Positions 62,986 through 64,000 of a stretch of DNA of 64,000 nucleotides are shown one piece after another. The notes beneath the pieces were generated by a model. The model saw nothing but the letters and a program-made list of their open reading frames with translations. It was not told where the DNA came from and made no database searches. Source of the DNA: Lutibacter oricola (GTDB lineage Bacteria; Bacteroidota; Bacteroidia; Flavobacteriales; Flavobacteriaceae). Made by a program: the position numbers and the translations under genes. The stretch spans positions 186,001-250,000 of the forward strand of contig NZ_FNNJ01000004.1 in NCBI RefSeq assembly GCF_900106565.1. Direction: 5' to 3'. The first letter of the stretch is position 1, and each line of letters opens with the position of its first letter.

Positions 62986-63711
62986 ATGACGGTAAAAAAT
63001 AATGTAGTAGCACTTTTAGTAATGGTGTTAGTTTTTGTAGGGTGTAAGGATAAGCAAGGTTATTCGAAAGTAAAAAAGGAAGTTACAACAACAATTAGTT
63101 CTTCAGATTCTCATAAAATTGTTGTGAAAGAACTAATTCCTGCAGGAACTTATGCTTATTTAAATGTTGAAGAAAATAACAAAACGTATTGGATGGCAGT
63201 TCCTAATACTAAAATTGTAGTAGGTGATACTTATTATTATGATGGAGGTATGATGATGAAAAGTTTTGAAAGTAAACAGTTAAAAAGAACTTTTGATGAA
63301 ATTATTTTTGCTGAAGGTATAAGAACTTCTCCAACTTCAGAAAAGGTTGTAAAACCAAAAGCACATTCGCATAAAGAAACAAAACAAGTTGAAGTTGCTA
63401 AATTATCTAAAGAAAACGGGCAGTTATATTTAAATCAAATTTTATCTAACACTAAAAAATATGCTAACAAAAAAGTTGAATTTACAGGTGTTGTGATTAA
63501 AGTGAACAAGCAAATAATGAAGAAAAATTGGATTCATATTGTAGATGGTTCTGAATTTGGAGGTGTAAAAAGTTTAACTGTTACAACAGACCAATTAGCT
63601 AAAGTTGGTGATACTGTTACGGTGGTTGGAAAACTAATATTAGATAAAGATTTTGGTTATGGCTATGTGTATGATGTATTATTAGAAAATGCAAAAATAA
63701 AAAAGAACTAA
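62986..63711 (+). CDS. OB-fold lipoprotein
   Basis: A 241-residue lipoprotein (lipobox VFVGC). The middle has GTYAYLNVEENNKTYWMAVP and TYYYDGGMMMKSFESKQLKR, a beta-rich pattern, and the C-terminus a second OB-like repeat (VEFTGVVIKVNKQIMKKNWI, VTVVGKLILDKDFGYGYVY). Similar proteins occur near cytochrome and nitrite-reductase genes in some bacteria. The function is unknown. ATG 62986 is chosen because the -7 box is at 62959-62966. Confidence 0.82.
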   Translation: MTVKNNVVALLVMVLVFVGCKDKQGYSKVKKEVTTTISSSDSHKIVVKELIPAGTYAYLNVEENNKTYWMAVPNTKIVVGDTYYYDGGMMMKSFESKQLKRTFDEIIFAEGIRTSPTSEKVVKPKAHSHKETKQVEVAKLSKENGQLYLNQILSNTKKYANKKVEFTGVVIKVNKQIMKKNWIHIVDGSEFGGVKSLTVTTDQLAKVGDTVTVVGKLILDKDFGYGYVYDVLLENAKIKKN

Positions 63712-63728
63712 AACTTTAAAATTAGAGC

Positions 63729-63762
63729 AAAAAAAAGCACCTACTCAGGGTGCATTTTTTTT
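63729..63762 (+). terminator. Terminator after OB-fold lipoprotein gene
   Basis: GCACC and GGTGC with A-tract and T-tract flanks, 18 bases after the stop codon. Confidence 0.75.
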
Positions 63763-63899
63763 ATCTAAACTTAACCAAACAAAATTCAATTCTGAATTCT
63801 GATGGGTTTATATCAATATTCGTGCCAAAAACCAAACTCAATGCTAATTAAAAGTTAACAAGCTTATTTATTGTACATTAAATTAGCTTTATTTCAAAA
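63763..63899. other. Intergenic region without recognised feature
   Basis: An AT-rich stretch between the terminator of the OB-fold lipoprotein gene and the terminator of the right-edge gene. I see no reading frame with family resemblance, tRNA-like structure or repeat. Both flanking genes point into it, so no promoter is needed here. Confidence 0.5.
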
Positions 63900-63936
63900 A
63901 AAAATCATTTTAAACGGATAGCTTAAAATGATTTTT
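63900..63936 (-). terminator. Terminator for the partial right-edge gene
   Basis: AAAAATCATTTTAA and its exact complement form a 14-base stem with a 9-base loop. T-tract follows on the minus strand, 22 bases after the stop codon at 63959. Confidence 0.85.
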
Positions 63937-63958
63937 AATAATTCTATTTGTAAAAAGT

Positions 63959-64000
63959 TTATTCTAAATGTTTTTGTGCTTTGTATGATGACCTAACTAA
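63959..64000 (-). CDS. lipA: Lipoyl synthase, 3' end only (partial)
   Basis: The minus-strand frame entering from the right edge reads LVRSSYKAQKHLE then stop. The terminal RSSY motif is diagnostic of lipoyl synthase, whose serine is a ligand of the auxiliary iron-sulfur cluster that donates sulfur. Only the last 13 codons are in the window, so the identification rests on this motif and on the fact that LipA ends within a few residues of it. A matching terminator lies at 63900-63936. Confidence 0.7.
   Translation of the reverse strand, partial: LVRSSYKAQKHLE

Overview
The window is an AT-rich chromosomal segment from a member of the Bacteroidota, almost certainly a marine Flavobacteriaceae. 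The evidence is a T9SS-type C-terminal sorting domain, Bacteroidetes-type -7 boxes (TAnnTTTG) before many genes, bacillithiol synthesis (BshC), a DUF4295 gene behind rpmB-rpmG, and many families typical of flavobacteria (DUF6702, DUF4369, SusCD-independent carbohydrate genes). Coding density is high and no gap between genes exceeds about 300 bases. I see no rRNA, tRNA, insertion sequence, prophage or CRISPR array.

Layout. 1-5.5 kb: an HD-domain/Pycsar-type membrane effector fusion, a large GAF protein (minus), menB and a fumarylacetoacetase-family gene. 5.6-9.1 kb: a secreted right-handed beta-helix protein with a T9SS signal, translationally coupled to an FN3-like lipoprotein. 9.1-16.8 kb: housekeeping genes (cinA, rpmB, rpmG, DUF4295, ftsY, rimO) mixed with a membrane-anchored LuxR-type regulator, a DUF1573 protein and a serine hydrolase. 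16.9-22.8 kb: a five-gene minus-strand operon, in transcription order a gluconokinase/6-phosphogluconate dehydrogenase fusion, an Nramp-fold transporter without the metal-binding motifs, a FadR-type GntR regulator, a PL7 alginate lyase lipoprotein and an SDR reductase. Its promoter carries two adjacent palindromes, one close to the hexuronate (UxuR/ExuR) operator as I remember it. This is the most interesting accessory region.

23-47 kb: M14 peptidase, Dph6-like ATPase, a methyltransferase overlapping bshC (possible N-methyl-bacillithiol synthesis), an EF-hand protein, lpdA, argS, a second serine hydrolase, a YkgJ cysteine-cluster protein, a thioredoxin-like protein, a DUF1080/NamZ pair probably involved in muropeptide recycling, a LolC/E-type permease, two tandem M1 metallopeptidases, a DUF6702 protein and two carboxypeptidase-regulatory-like proteins.

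47-64 kb: pepE; a long minus-strand run tpx-dgkA-ftsK-lolA-lptF-ribBA-like-DUF4369 that joins envelope biogenesis, DNA translocation and flavin synthesis; a 2-Cys peroxiredoxin; a second fumarylacetoacetase-family gene; a MATE transporter; an HhH/OmpA pair; mutS2 and ung transcribed divergently from overlapping promoters; an OB-fold lipoprotein; and, at the right edge, the last 13 codons of a minus-strand gene whose RSSY motif identifies it as lipoyl synthase.

Several longest-possible reading frames begin upstream of the real start. Where a promoter box or signal peptide argues for a later start, I give the shorter gene. All calls come from reading the sequence; no database search was run.
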